Shown: piece by piece, positions 17,488-24,986 of the stretch
Position numbering within the stretch: position 1 is the stretch's first letter
Layout: each line of letters opens with the position of its first letter
Assembly (NCBI GenBank): GCA_958439725.1
Contig: CAUBWJ010000007.1
Coordinates: forward strand, 29,044-93,043
DNA length: 64,000 bases
Origin: an uncultured Muribaculaceae bacterium
Lineage (GTDB): Bacteria; Bacteroidota; Bacteroidia; Bacteroidales; Muribaculaceae
Direction: 5' to 3'
Position numbers and translations under genes: made by a program
Notes under the pieces: generated by a model
Databases searched by the model: none
The model's input: the letters and a program-made list of their open reading frames with translations, nothing else
Told to the model about the DNA's origin: nothing

Positions 17488-17964
17488 ATGAAGAAAATTT
17501 TTATAGCTCTCTCCGTTATCGCCGCCGCCACTCTCGGCGTGAATGCTCAGAACCCTTCTGCTAAAACCGTATGCCCCCAGGCTCCCTGCTGCAATGTTAA
17601 AGCCGGCGACAAGGCCCGCTGCACTGCTCCCAATCCTTTCGAAGGCCTCAACCTCACCGAACAGCAGCAGAAGAAAATCGATGAGCTTCGCCAGGCAACC
17701 CGCCAGCAGAAACTCGCCAACGATTCCATTCGCAAAGCCAACCGCGACCAGAAGATGCGCGATTTCAAGAACAAGCGTTCCGAATACCTCAAGAGTGTAA
17801 AGGCCATCCTCACCCCCGAGCAGTATGTGCAGTATCTTGAAAACAGCTACATCAACGCTCCCGGCCCCCGTCACGGCGGCAAGGACAAGCACTTCGGCAA
17901 ACGTGGTGACAGAAAGCATGGCCACAAGCACGGCAACGGCCAGAAAGGCGCCAACAGAAAATAA
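17488..17964 (+). CDS. Periplasmic Spy/CpxP-like protein with His-rich tail
   Basis: A 158-residue exported protein. The signal peptide is about 1-20 (VIAAATLGVNAQ). A helical core follows from about 50 to 125, with the Spy/CpxP-like pattern LTEQQQKKIDELR and later ILTPEQYVQYLEN. The last 30 residues are dominated by His, Lys and Gly (HGGKDKHFGKRGDRKHGHKHG). Two cysteine pairs lie in the segment after the signal peptide. Function is unproven. The fold suggests a chaperone or stress sensor, and the tail suggests metal binding (inference). A strong terminator follows at 18114. Confidence 0.6.
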   Translation: MKKIFIALSVIAAATLGVNAQNPSAKTVCPQAPCCNVKAGDKARCTAPNPFEGLNLTEQQQKKIDELRQATRQQKLANDSIRKANRDQKMRDFKNKRSEYLKSVKAILTPEQYVQYLENSYINAPGPRHGGKDKHFGKRGDRKHGHKHGNGQKGANRK

Positions 17965-18113
17965 CCGAACCTGACTATTGAAGAATCCTACCCAAACATA
18001 CCTCCTCTCTCCTATTTTAAGGTTAAAAGTCTAAGGTTAAAAAAGATTGTTTAATAAAATACAGCTTGAAAACAACCTAACCCTAAAGCAAACTTTTTCA
18101 TAAGCGATAACCC

Positions 18114-18156
18114 CTCACCGGCAGGCATCCCCCCGATCCCTGCCGGTGAGTTTTTT
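18114..18156 (+). terminator. Strong intrinsic terminator
   Basis: Twelve-bp arms CTCACCGGCAGG and CCTGCCGGTGAG are followed by six T residues (18151-18156). It ends the Spy-like gene and lies only 10 nt ahead of the next ATG at 18167. Confidence 0.88.
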
Positions 18157-18166
18157 GATTGGAACT

Positions 18167-18997
18167 ATGGAAGCAGATTGGAATAAATTGGGTATATTCG
18201 GGGAAAATATACGGATGGTGATTGATATGAGTGAGTTTTTGCATTCTAATGGGGATTATCGGACGTTGCTGAGCTATAGGCTGGCTCAGAAGATTTCCGT
18301 AGTTACGGAGATTTTTGTGGAGCGGTTTCTCCAGCGGGGTTCGCGTACTGTCGACCAGATGCAGCAGGCTGCCCGCAGTTGCAAGCAGAATATCGTGGAG
18401 GGGAGTGCGGCCGCAATCACCTCGAAAGAGACAGAAATAAAGCTCACTAATGTAGCGCGGGCATCGCTTTGTGAACTGCAGGAGGATTATGAAGATTATC
18501 TGGCATTCAGAGGGCTGAAACCGTGGCCCAAGGAGCATGCGCGAATCCAGCGTCTGCGCGCTTACGTGCGAAGCGATGGCTTTGACGGGGAGTATGTGGA
18601 GCTATGCAGGCGATTGCCGGCTGAGGAGTTTTGTAATCTTGCACTGACGCTGATTATCCAGACGGAGTATTTGCTGGATAAAATGCTTGTGGCGCAGCAA
18701 CGCCGATTTCTCGAAAGCGGCGGCATCCGCGAGGCCATGAGCGCCGCGCGCCGCGATTACCGCCAGAGGCAGGAGAATCGGAATAATCAGAATAATTCCA
18801 ATGATTCCAATAGCTCCAATTCCTCCAATTCCTCCAATAACCCTACTCCCCCGCTATGCCCCAAATGCGGGAAGCCGATGCTCAGGCGCAAGCAGAAAAA
18901 TGGCCAGACGCCGGGCCGTGAATTCTGGGGCTGCAGCCATTACCCTAATTGCAACGGCATACTGCCGATTGACAAAAGATTTGGATGCGGATATTAA
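18167..18997 (+). CDS. Four-helix-bundle protein with topoisomerase-type zinc finger
   Basis: A 276-residue protein. Residues about 1-120 form a four-helix bundle of the S23/IVS-encoded class (LLSYRLAQKISVVTEIFVERFL; DQMQQAARSCKQNIVEGS). Residues about 120-200 resemble the 'four helix bundle suffix' domain. A low-complexity Asn/Ser linker follows (about 203-227), encoded by imperfect 9-bp repeats (AATTCCTCC type). A C-terminal C4 zinc finger (CPKCGKPM, then WGCSHYPNC, about 232-265) is of the topoisomerase IA DNA-binding kind. Binding of nucleic acid is likely, but its role is unknown. The alternative GTG start at 18146 lies within the terminator stem and is rejected. Confidence 0.75.
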   Translation: MEADWNKLGIFGENIRMVIDMSEFLHSNGDYRTLLSYRLAQKISVVTEIFVERFLQRGSRTVDQMQQAARSCKQNIVEGSAAAITSKETEIKLTNVARASLCELQEDYEDYLAFRGLKPWPKEHARIQRLRAYVRSDGFDGEYVELCRRLPAEEFCNLALTLIIQTEYLLDKMLVAQQRRFLESGGIREAMSAARRDYRQRQENRNNQNNSNDSNSSNSSNSSNNPTPPLCPKCGKPMLRRKQKNGQTPGREFWGCSHYPNCNGILPIDKRFGCGY

Positions 18998-19024
18998 AAA
19001 AAAAGGAAATCGGCATGAAAGCAT

Positions 19025-19032
19025 TATATTTG
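19025..19032 (+). promoter_or_regulatory. -7 element deciding the start of the HGSNAT-like gene
   Basis: TATATTTG matches TAnnTTTG. It lies downstream of the two earlier in-frame start candidates (18985 and 19015) and about 43 nt upstream of the ATG at 19075, supporting the latter start. Confidence 0.5.
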
Positions 19033-19074
19033 CGGAAGAAATATAAAAGAACCGTTTCTAACGCGAAAAATGAT

Positions 19075-20253
19075 ATGGAAAAAGGGGTGAAATCTGAAAG
19101 GCTGCTGTCCGTGGACATTATGCGTGGCATTACTGTGGCCGGGATGATACTGGTGAATAATCCGGGGTCGTGGGGCCATGTGTATGCTCCGCTGAGGCAT
19201 GCGGTGTGGAACGGTCTGACGCCGACCGATCTTGTGTTCCCGTTCTTCATGTTTATAATGGGTGTGTCGATGTGTCTTTCGATGAGCAAGAAGGGATTCA
19301 AGGCCGATGGGAAGGCTGTGCTGAAGATGCTGAAACGGTTTGTGCTGATATTTCTTATAGGTGTGGCTCTGGGCTGGCTCGGAACGTTCTGCGGCCGGCT
19401 CGCCTGGGGACCGGCCGAGGGTGAGCAGCTGCCTTTATGGGCCAGGATAATCAATGCCGCCAACAGTTTTGACACGATAAGGATTCTCGGGGTGCTCCCT
19501 CGCCTTGCATTGTGCTATCTGTTCGGGTCGATTATAGTGATGGCTTTCCGGTCTAAAACCGTAGTTTGGATTTCGGCGGGGCTTCTGGCGGTCTATTCGG
19601 GGATACTGATTTTCGGCAACGGCTATGAGTTCAGCGAGAAAAATGTGCTGTATGTGGTTGACCATTATGTGCTGGGCGAGAAGCATCTTTACCGTGACAG
19701 CGTAGGCGGCGTGACGCTTGCCTTCGATCCCGAGGGGCTGCTGGGCACGCTGCCTTCTGTTGCTCATGTGCTCATAGGTTTCTGCTGCGGCCTGCTGCTG
19801 ATAAAGAAGGACGACAGGAAGACGAAGGCTCTCAATCTGTTTACCTTAGGCTCGTTGCTGGCCATAGCGGGTTTGCTGCTGAGCTACGGGTTGCCACTGA
19901 ACAAGAAAATATGGTCGCCCACGTTTGTTCTGACCACATGCGGCATGGCCTCGTGTGTGCTGGCACTGCTGACGGTGAGCATCGACATACGCGGTCACAG
20001 AAAAGGGTGGTGGCCGGCAGAGGTGTTCGGCGTAAATCCGCTGGCGCTGTATGTGTTGAGCGATGTGCTTGCGATACTGTTCGGAACGGTGAAAATCGGA
20101 GGCAGTACAATAGGCGGCTCAGTCTATGAGGGGCTGTGCGCGATTATACCGTCGCCCCATGCGGCGTCTCTGGCATTCGCATTGCTCTTTGTGGCGCTGA
20201 ACTGGGCCGCAGGTTACGTGCTTTACAAGCGGAAAATCTATATAAAGCTGTGA
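19075..20253 (+). CDS. Membrane acetyltransferase, HGSNAT/DUF5009 family
   Basis: A 392-residue integral membrane protein with about ten or eleven hydrophobic segments. The opening SERLLSVDIMRGITVAGM and the segment LRHAVWNGLTPTDLVFPFF are the hallmark of the heparan-alpha-glucosaminide N-acetyltransferase-like family. His42 aligns with the acetyl-accepting histidine of HGSNAT. Bacterial members are thought to acetylate amino sugars across the inner membrane; the substrate here is not known. I favour the ATG at 19075 over 18985, because related proteins begin close to the SxRLLSxD motif and a -7 box lies at 19025. Reading from 18985 would overlap the preceding gene by 13 bp. Confidence 0.83.
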   Translation: MEKGVKSERLLSVDIMRGITVAGMILVNNPGSWGHVYAPLRHAVWNGLTPTDLVFPFFMFIMGVSMCLSMSKKGFKADGKAVLKMLKRFVLIFLIGVALGWLGTFCGRLAWGPAEGEQLPLWARIINAANSFDTIRILGVLPRLALCYLFGSIIVMAFRSKTVVWISAGLLAVYSGILIFGNGYEFSEKNVLYVVDHYVLGEKHLYRDSVGGVTLAFDPEGLLGTLPSVAHVLIGFCCGLLLIKKDDRKTKALNLFTLGSLLAIAGLLLSYGLPLNKKIWSPTFVLTTCGMASCVLALLTVSIDIRGHRKGWWPAEVFGVNPLALYVLSDVLAILFGTVKIGGSTIGGSVYEGLCAIIPSPHAASLAFALLFVALNWAAGYVLYKRKIYIKL

Positions 20254-20271
20254 GACGGAGAGGGCGCGTTT

Positions 20272-20733
20272 TTATGCGTTTTCAATCACTGCCGTGCGGT
20301 TGCGCTTGATTTTCACCGGAAGGTTCTCAAGCTTCTCCATTACTTTACGGGCCGCCTTTACGGGGCCTTCGGGGTCGATGTTGCGCACGGCCTCCGTCTC
20401 GGCAAGCGATGCCGCGTAATTGTGGCGATACTCGGTGTTGAGCTTTCGCCAGTTCACCTCGCTGTAAAGTTCGGCCATGGTGCGGTCGAGGGGCAGAACG
20501 CCCTGAAGCATCATCACGGCAATGACGGGGTAGCCCGGGTAACCGCGCCAGTAAGAAGCGTTGTCGTTGCTTGAATATTCGCGGCAGTCGGCATCCCATT
20601 GTATGGTGTAGGTCTGGGTTCCGTCGCTTGAGCGGACGGTCGCGGTGCGCGCGGCTTCGTCAAGATTCACGCGTCCGTCGGCAATCGCTGTCCATGCCTC
20701 ATATACTTTTTCTTCAGGAGGTAGCTTTTCCAT
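20272..20733 (-). CDS. Conserved hypothetical protein, about 150 residues
   Basis: A 153-residue soluble protein without signal peptide or membrane segment. It has an alpha/beta composition, with a central WRGYPGYPVIAVMMLQG hydrophobic segment and a C-terminal helical region rich in Lys/Arg (KRNRTAVIENA). The spacing and codon use match its neighbours, and it converges on the membrane acetyltransferase with an 18-bp gap. I do not recognise a family. Confidence 0.65.
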   Translation of the reverse strand: MEKLPPEEKVYEAWTAIADGRVNLDEAARTATVRSSDGTQTYTIQWDADCREYSSNDNASYWRGYPGYPVIAVMMLQGVLPLDRTMAELYSEVNWRKLNTEYRHNYAASLAETEAVRNIDPEGPVKAARKVMEKLENLPVKIKRNRTAVIENA

Positions 20734-20828
20734 ATTGAAATATTTTGTTCTTCCTTAAAACAATCCCGCGGGTGTTTTTGTCGGAGGGAATCGTAAAAAA
20801 TTCTCTTGCCCACAACGCCAAATAATAT

Positions 20829-20836
20829 TATCTTTG
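20829..20836 (+). promoter_or_regulatory. -7 element of tsaC/sua5
   Basis: TATCTTTG matches TAnnTTTG, 20 nt upstream of the ATG at 20857. It excludes the upstream ATG at 20806 as the start. Confidence 0.55.
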
Positions 20837-20856
20837 CTTCCAAACATTCCCGGCCG

Positions 20857-21426
20857 ATGACAATTAAGGAAGACATAGAGCGCGCGCTCGCCGTTTTACG
20901 CGGCGGAGGCGTGATTCTTTATCCCACCGACACGGTGTGGGGGATAGGGTGTGACGCCACTTCGAGCGAGGCCGTAAAGAAGGTGTTTGAAATCAAACGC
21001 AGGCCCGAATCGAAAGCACTTATATCGCTTGTAGGCTCCGAGGAGATGCTTGAGAGAGCCATAGGACGTGAAGTGCCGGAAAGTGTGGCGGATTTTATCC
21101 GTAAGGCACCCCGGCCCGTGACTGTGGTTTACGATGACGTGAAAGGTCTCGCACCCGAACTGCTTGCCTCTGACGGAAGCGCGGGAATCAGGCTCACAGG
21201 CGAGGAGTATTCGTCGCAGTTGTGCCTTGAGCTGGGACGACCTCTCGTTTCCACCTCAGCCAATATAAGCGGCACTCCCGCTCCGGCAATTTTCAGCGAG
21301 ATTCCGCAGGATATTATCGCGGCCGTTGACTACGTGGCCCGCTGGCGGCGTGAGGATACCGGCCGCGCTCTCCCTTCGATGGTGGTAAAGTCCTCGGGCG
21401 ACACCATGACCATACTCCGGCCCTGA
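20857..21426 (+). CDS. tsaC: Threonylcarbamoyl-AMP synthase (YrdC/Sua5)
   Basis: A 189-residue YrdC-domain protein. It makes L-threonylcarbamoyl-AMP from threonine, bicarbonate and ATP, the first step of the t6A37 modification that MtaB later thiomethylates. Motifs include GGVILYPTDTVWGIGCDAT (about 16-34), the KRRPESKAL nucleotide-binding segment (about 48) and STSANISGTPAP (about 136). There is no C-terminal Sua5 domain. The start at 20857 follows the -7 box at 20829; an upstream ATG at 20806 would precede the promoter. Confidence 0.93.
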   Translation: MTIKEDIERALAVLRGGGVILYPTDTVWGIGCDATSSEAVKKVFEIKRRPESKALISLVGSEEMLERAIGREVPESVADFIRKAPRPVTVVYDDVKGLAPELLASDGSAGIRLTGEEYSSQLCLELGRPLVSTSANISGTPAPAIFSEIPQDIIAAVDYVARWRREDTGRALPSMVVKSSGDTMTILRP

Positions 21427-21460
21427 CTCTCTCCGCGGCCAAACATTCATTTATTTACAA

Positions 21461-23263
21461 ATGACACAGAGACTGCATAATATAACCAATGCCATACACG
21501 AGGGATTCCTCGGGGCGCTCCTGTGGCGCGAGAAGCACGTGAAGGAACGTACCTTTGTTGTGATTCTGGCGCTGATAGTAGGCCTTTTCGGCGGTTTCGC
21601 CGCCCTGATACTGAAGGGACTGATACATCTGATATCGGCCACGCTCACGTCGTATCTCACCGTGGACAGCGGCAACATTCTCTTCTTCATATATCCGGCT
21701 CTGGGCATACTGGTGACGGTGCTTTTTGTGAAATACGTGGTGAGACACAACATATCGCATGGCGTGACGCGTGTGCTTTATGCCATCTCCCAGAACAAAA
21801 GCCGCCTGAAACGCCACAATATGTATTCGTCGATGATCGCCAGCTCCATCACCATCGGTTTCGGCGGATCGGTGGGAGCCGAGGGCCCTATAGTCTACAC
21901 CGGAGCTGCCATAGGCTCCACCATAGGGCAGATGTTCAGGATGTCGCCAAGGGTGCTCATGATCATGGTGGGCTGCGGGGCCGCTGCCGGAATTGCCGGC
22001 ATATTCAAGGCTCCGATAGCGGGAATGCTTTTCACCATAGAGGTGCTGATGGTCGACCTTACCAGCGTGTCGATCATGCCGCTGCTTATCTCGTCGATTA
22101 CCGGAGCGGTGGTGGCCTACGTGTTCACTGGCTACGACGCCGAATTCTATTTCCTCCAGAGCGAGGTGTTCGTGACCTCCAGAATTCCTTACGTGGTGCT
22201 GCTCGGTGTGTTCTGCGGACTTGTGTCGCTTTACTTCACACGAGTGATGAATATGATGGAAAACTTCTTCGGGAGGATGAAAAACATCTGGCTCAAGATG
22301 CTCATAGGATGTGGCATACTTTCGTGTCTGATATTCCTTTTCCCGCCGCTCTACGGCGAGGGCTACGGTGCCATTATATCCCTTCTCAGCGGCAATACGG
22401 CCGCCATAATGGACGGCTCGCTGTTCTATTCCGACCGTGAGACCGTATGGGTGATATCGGTGTTCATAGGCATGATTATCCTCACAAAGGTTATCGCCAC
22501 ATCCTCCACCACCGGAGCGGGCGGTGTGGGCGGCACTTTCGCGCCCTCGCTCTTTGTGGGGTGCATGGCGGGATTTTTCTTCGCCTATACCATCAACGCC
22601 GCCTTCGGAATGGATCTTTCGGTGAAAAATTTCGCTTTGCTCGGGATGGCCGGTGTGATGTCAGGGGTCATGCATGCTCCGCTTATGGGGCTATTCCTTA
22701 CGGCCGAACTTACCGGTGGTTTCGAGCTCTTTCTGCCGCTGCTCATAGTTGCGGCGCTGAGCTACGGCACCATCAAGATGTTTGAGCCTTACAGCATTTA
22801 TGCCATGCGACTGGCACAGCGCGGCGAACTCCTGACCCATCATAAGGACAAGGCAGTGCTCACGCTTCTGAAAATAGACAATGTGATAGAGTCGGACTTC
22901 CTGCCGGTGAGACCGGAGATGGATCTCCGTGAAATGGTGAAAGTCATCTCCCAGTCAAGCCGCAATCTCTTCCCAGTGCTCGACAAAGAGGGAATGCTTC
23001 TCGGCGTGGTGCAGCTCGACGACATACGCAATATCATGTTCCGTCCCGACCTCTACCGGAGGATGTATGTGGATAAATTCATGAGCATGCCTCCCGCCAA
23101 GATTGAAATCGGCGATTCGATGGAGTGCGTTATGAAGACATTTGACGATACCGGAGCCTGGAATCTGCCGGTGGTCGACCACGGAAAATATGTGGGCTTC
23201 GTGTCGAAATCAAAAATATTCAACTCTTACCGCCGCGTTCTCCGCCATTACTCGGAAGACTGA
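21461..23263 (+). CDS. ClC-type chloride channel/antiporter with CBS pair
   Basis: A 600-residue ClC protein with about ten to twelve membrane helices (about 30-440) and two CBS domains (about 455-595, for example FLPVRPEMDLREMVKV and WNLPVVDHGKYVGFV). The selectivity sequences are GGSVGAEGP (Glu141 is the gating glutamate position) and GGVGGTFAPSLFVG (about 350). Retention of the gating Glu is compatible with H+/Cl- exchange as well as channel behaviour. The CBS pair suggests regulation by adenine nucleotides (inference). It starts 34 bp after tsaC and may share its transcript. Confidence 0.92.
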   Translation: MTQRLHNITNAIHEGFLGALLWREKHVKERTFVVILALIVGLFGGFAALILKGLIHLISATLTSYLTVDSGNILFFIYPALGILVTVLFVKYVVRHNISHGVTRVLYAISQNKSRLKRHNMYSSMIASSITIGFGGSVGAEGPIVYTGAAIGSTIGQMFRMSPRVLMIMVGCGAAAGIAGIFKAPIAGMLFTIEVLMVDLTSVSIMPLLISSITGAVVAYVFTGYDAEFYFLQSEVFVTSRIPYVVLLGVFCGLVSLYFTRVMNMMENFFGRMKNIWLKMLIGCGILSCLIFLFPPLYGEGYGAIISLLSGNTAAIMDGSLFYSDRETVWVISVFIGMIILTKVIATSSTTGAGGVGGTFAPSLFVGCMAGFFFAYTINAAFGMDLSVKNFALLGMAGVMSGVMHAPLMGLFLTAELTGGFELFLPLLIVAALSYGTIKMFEPYSIYAMRLAQRGELLTHHKDKAVLTLLKIDNVIESDFLPVRPEMDLREMVKVISQSSRNLFPVLDKEGMLLGVVQLDDIRNIMFRPDLYRRMYVDKFMSMPPAKIEIGDSMECVMKTFDDTGAWNLPVVDHGKYVGFVSKSKIFNSYRRVLRHYSED

Positions 23264-23290
23264 TGTCCTGATTCTGGATATATGCTTGCT

Positions 23291-23357
23291 TTTTGCTTGA
23301 AAGATGTGAATTTTTCAAGCAAAAGGTTTGATGAATCGCAATTAAAATGTATTTTTG
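23291..23357 (+). promoter_or_regulatory. Consensus promoter of gdhA preceded by a 12-bp perfect inverted repeat
   Basis: TTTG at 23327-23330 and TATTTTTG at 23350-23357 are separated by exactly 19 nt. Immediately upstream, TTTTGCTTGAAA (23291-23302) and TTTCAAGCAAAA (23313-23324) form a perfect inverted repeat with a 10-nt centre, ending 2 nt before the -33 box. No T-run follows, so an operator or activator site is more likely than a terminator. Confidence 0.65.
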
Positions 23358-23412
23358 CGGCGGAAAAGTCTGAATGGCTTGCGTTTTGTAAAATTTAATA
23401 AGTGATTGTTTG

Positions 23413-24750
23413 ATGAAAGCAGCAGAATTGCTTGACGACCTGCGCCGCCGGTTTCCCAACGAACCTGAATATCTGCAGGCAGTAGAGGAGGTTGTGACCT
23501 CCATCGAGGATGTGTATAACGAATATCCGGAATTCGAGCGTTATAATCTGATAGAGCGCCTGTGCATTCCCGACAGGGTGTTTGCGTTCCGTGTGTCGTG
23601 GGTAGACGACAAGGGGCGTGTGCGCAACAACATGGGCTACCGTATCCAGCACAACAATGCCATAGGACCGTATAAGGGCGGTATCCGTTTCCACAGCTCG
23701 GTCAATCTCTCCATCCTCAAATTCCTTGCGTTCGAGCAGACGTTCAAGAACTCCCTCACCACTCTTGCGATGGGCGGAGCAAAGGGCGGCAGCGACTTCT
23801 CGCCCCGCGGCAAGAGCGATATGGAGGTGATGCGTTTCTGTCAGGCTTTCATCCAGGAACTCTGGCGCCAGATAGGCCCGGACACCGATGTCCCTGCGGG
23901 TGATATAGGCGTAGGAGGCCGTGAGGTTGGCTACATGTATGGCATGTACAAGAAAATGGCCCGCGAGAATACCGGAACATTCACCGGCAAGGGACTGGAA
24001 TTCGGAGGGTCGCTCATACGTCCGGAGGCTACCGGTTTCGGCAACGTTTACTTCCTTCAGGAAATGCTTGCTACCCGCGGTATAGAGCTTGCGGGCAAAC
24101 GTGTGGCGATATCAGGCTCGGGCAATGTTGCCACCTACACGGCCCTGAAGCTTGTGGAGCTGGGTGCGAAAGTAGTGTCGCTGAGCGACAGCGACGGCAC
24201 CGTGGTGATACCCGACGGAATAACCGACGAGCAGCTCCGGTTTGTATTCAAGCTTAAAAACGAATACCGTGGCCGCATCAGCGAGTTTGCCGAGGAATAC
24301 GGCCTTCCGTACTATCCCGGTGAGCGTCCGTGGCACAGAGTGAAGTGCGACATAGCCATGCCGTCGGCCACCCAGAACGAGATTGACGGCGATGATGCCC
24401 GTGCGCTCCTGGAAGGCGGATGTTTCGCCGTGAGCGAGGGTGCCAACATGCCTTCGACTCCCGATGCCATAAAGGAATTTATAGCTGCCCGCATACTCTA
24501 TGCTCCCGGAAAGGCAGCCAATGCCGGAGGTGTGTCCGTGTCGGGTCTGGAAATGGCTCAGAACTCACAGAAACTCTCATGGACGGCCGAAGAGGTCGAC
24601 ACGCGCCTACGCCAGATAATGAAAGGCATCCATCATCAGTGTGAGCTTTACGGCAAGCAGCCTGACGGTTATATCAACTATGTGAAAGGCGCCAATGTGG
24701 CAGGCTTCATGAAAGTGGCCCGCGCTATGATGGCTCAGGGTATACTCTGA
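23413..24750 (+). CDS. gdhA: Glutamate dehydrogenase (hexameric, S50_I type)
   Basis: A 445-residue enzyme assimilating ammonium into 2-oxoglutarate (probably NADPH-dependent). Substrate-binding GPYKGGIRFH (about 88-97) and the catalytic-lysine block AMGGAKGGSDF (about 120-130) are intact. The Rossmann segment has SGSGNVATYTALK (about 235). Length and sequence fit the roughly 445-residue bacterial class. The ATG at 23413 is chosen over the adjacent TTG at 23410. It has its own consensus promoter with an inverted repeat upstream and a strong terminator after it. Confidence 0.95.
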   Translation: MKAAELLDDLRRRFPNEPEYLQAVEEVVTSIEDVYNEYPEFERYNLIERLCIPDRVFAFRVSWVDDKGRVRNNMGYRIQHNNAIGPYKGGIRFHSSVNLSILKFLAFEQTFKNSLTTLAMGGAKGGSDFSPRGKSDMEVMRFCQAFIQELWRQIGPDTDVPAGDIGVGGREVGYMYGMYKKMARENTGTFTGKGLEFGGSLIRPEATGFGNVYFLQEMLATRGIELAGKRVAISGSGNVATYTALKLVELGAKVVSLSDSDGTVVIPDGITDEQLRFVFKLKNEYRGRISEFAEEYGLPYYPGERPWHRVKCDIAMPSATQNEIDGDDARALLEGGCFAVSEGANMPSTPDAIKEFIAARILYAPGKAANAGGVSVSGLEMAQNSQKLSWTAEEVDTRLRQIMKGIHHQCELYGKQPDGYINYVKGANVAGFMKVARAMMAQGIL

Positions 24751-24794
24751 TTCCTTACAGTTCAGAATAGCCCCCTTTCGGGGCAAAATATCAG

Positions 24795-24833
24795 GCGGTG
24801 TGCCGGAACCAGACTTCCGGCACGCCGCTTTTT
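24795..24833 (+). terminator. Intrinsic terminator after gdhA
   Basis: Arms GCGGTGTGCCGGA and TCCGGCACGCCGC (one G-U pair) with an 8-nt loop are followed by five T residues. Confidence 0.9.
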
Positions 24834-24931
24834 CGAATATTTTGACAATATTAGACTCACATAATTGCCTTCGTCACCGCGAAGCGGCCTGCGGTCGACA
24901 TTCGCTATTATGTTTCGTCGAATATTCTTCG

Positions 24932-24939
24932 TATATTTG
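24932..24939 (+). promoter_or_regulatory. -7 element of the LptF/G-ribBA operon
   Basis: TATATTTG matches the consensus, 47 nt upstream of the ATG at 24987. No exact TTTG lies at N19. Confidence 0.5.
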
Positions 24940-24986
24940 CAGGCCGGAAATATAAACTGTTAGACTGAACGTTTAGACCGGTCAGT

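Noticed and set aside
18146..18166. GTG start for the four-helix protein
   Set aside because: It lies inside the right arm and T-run of a strong terminator. The ATG at 18167 is sound.
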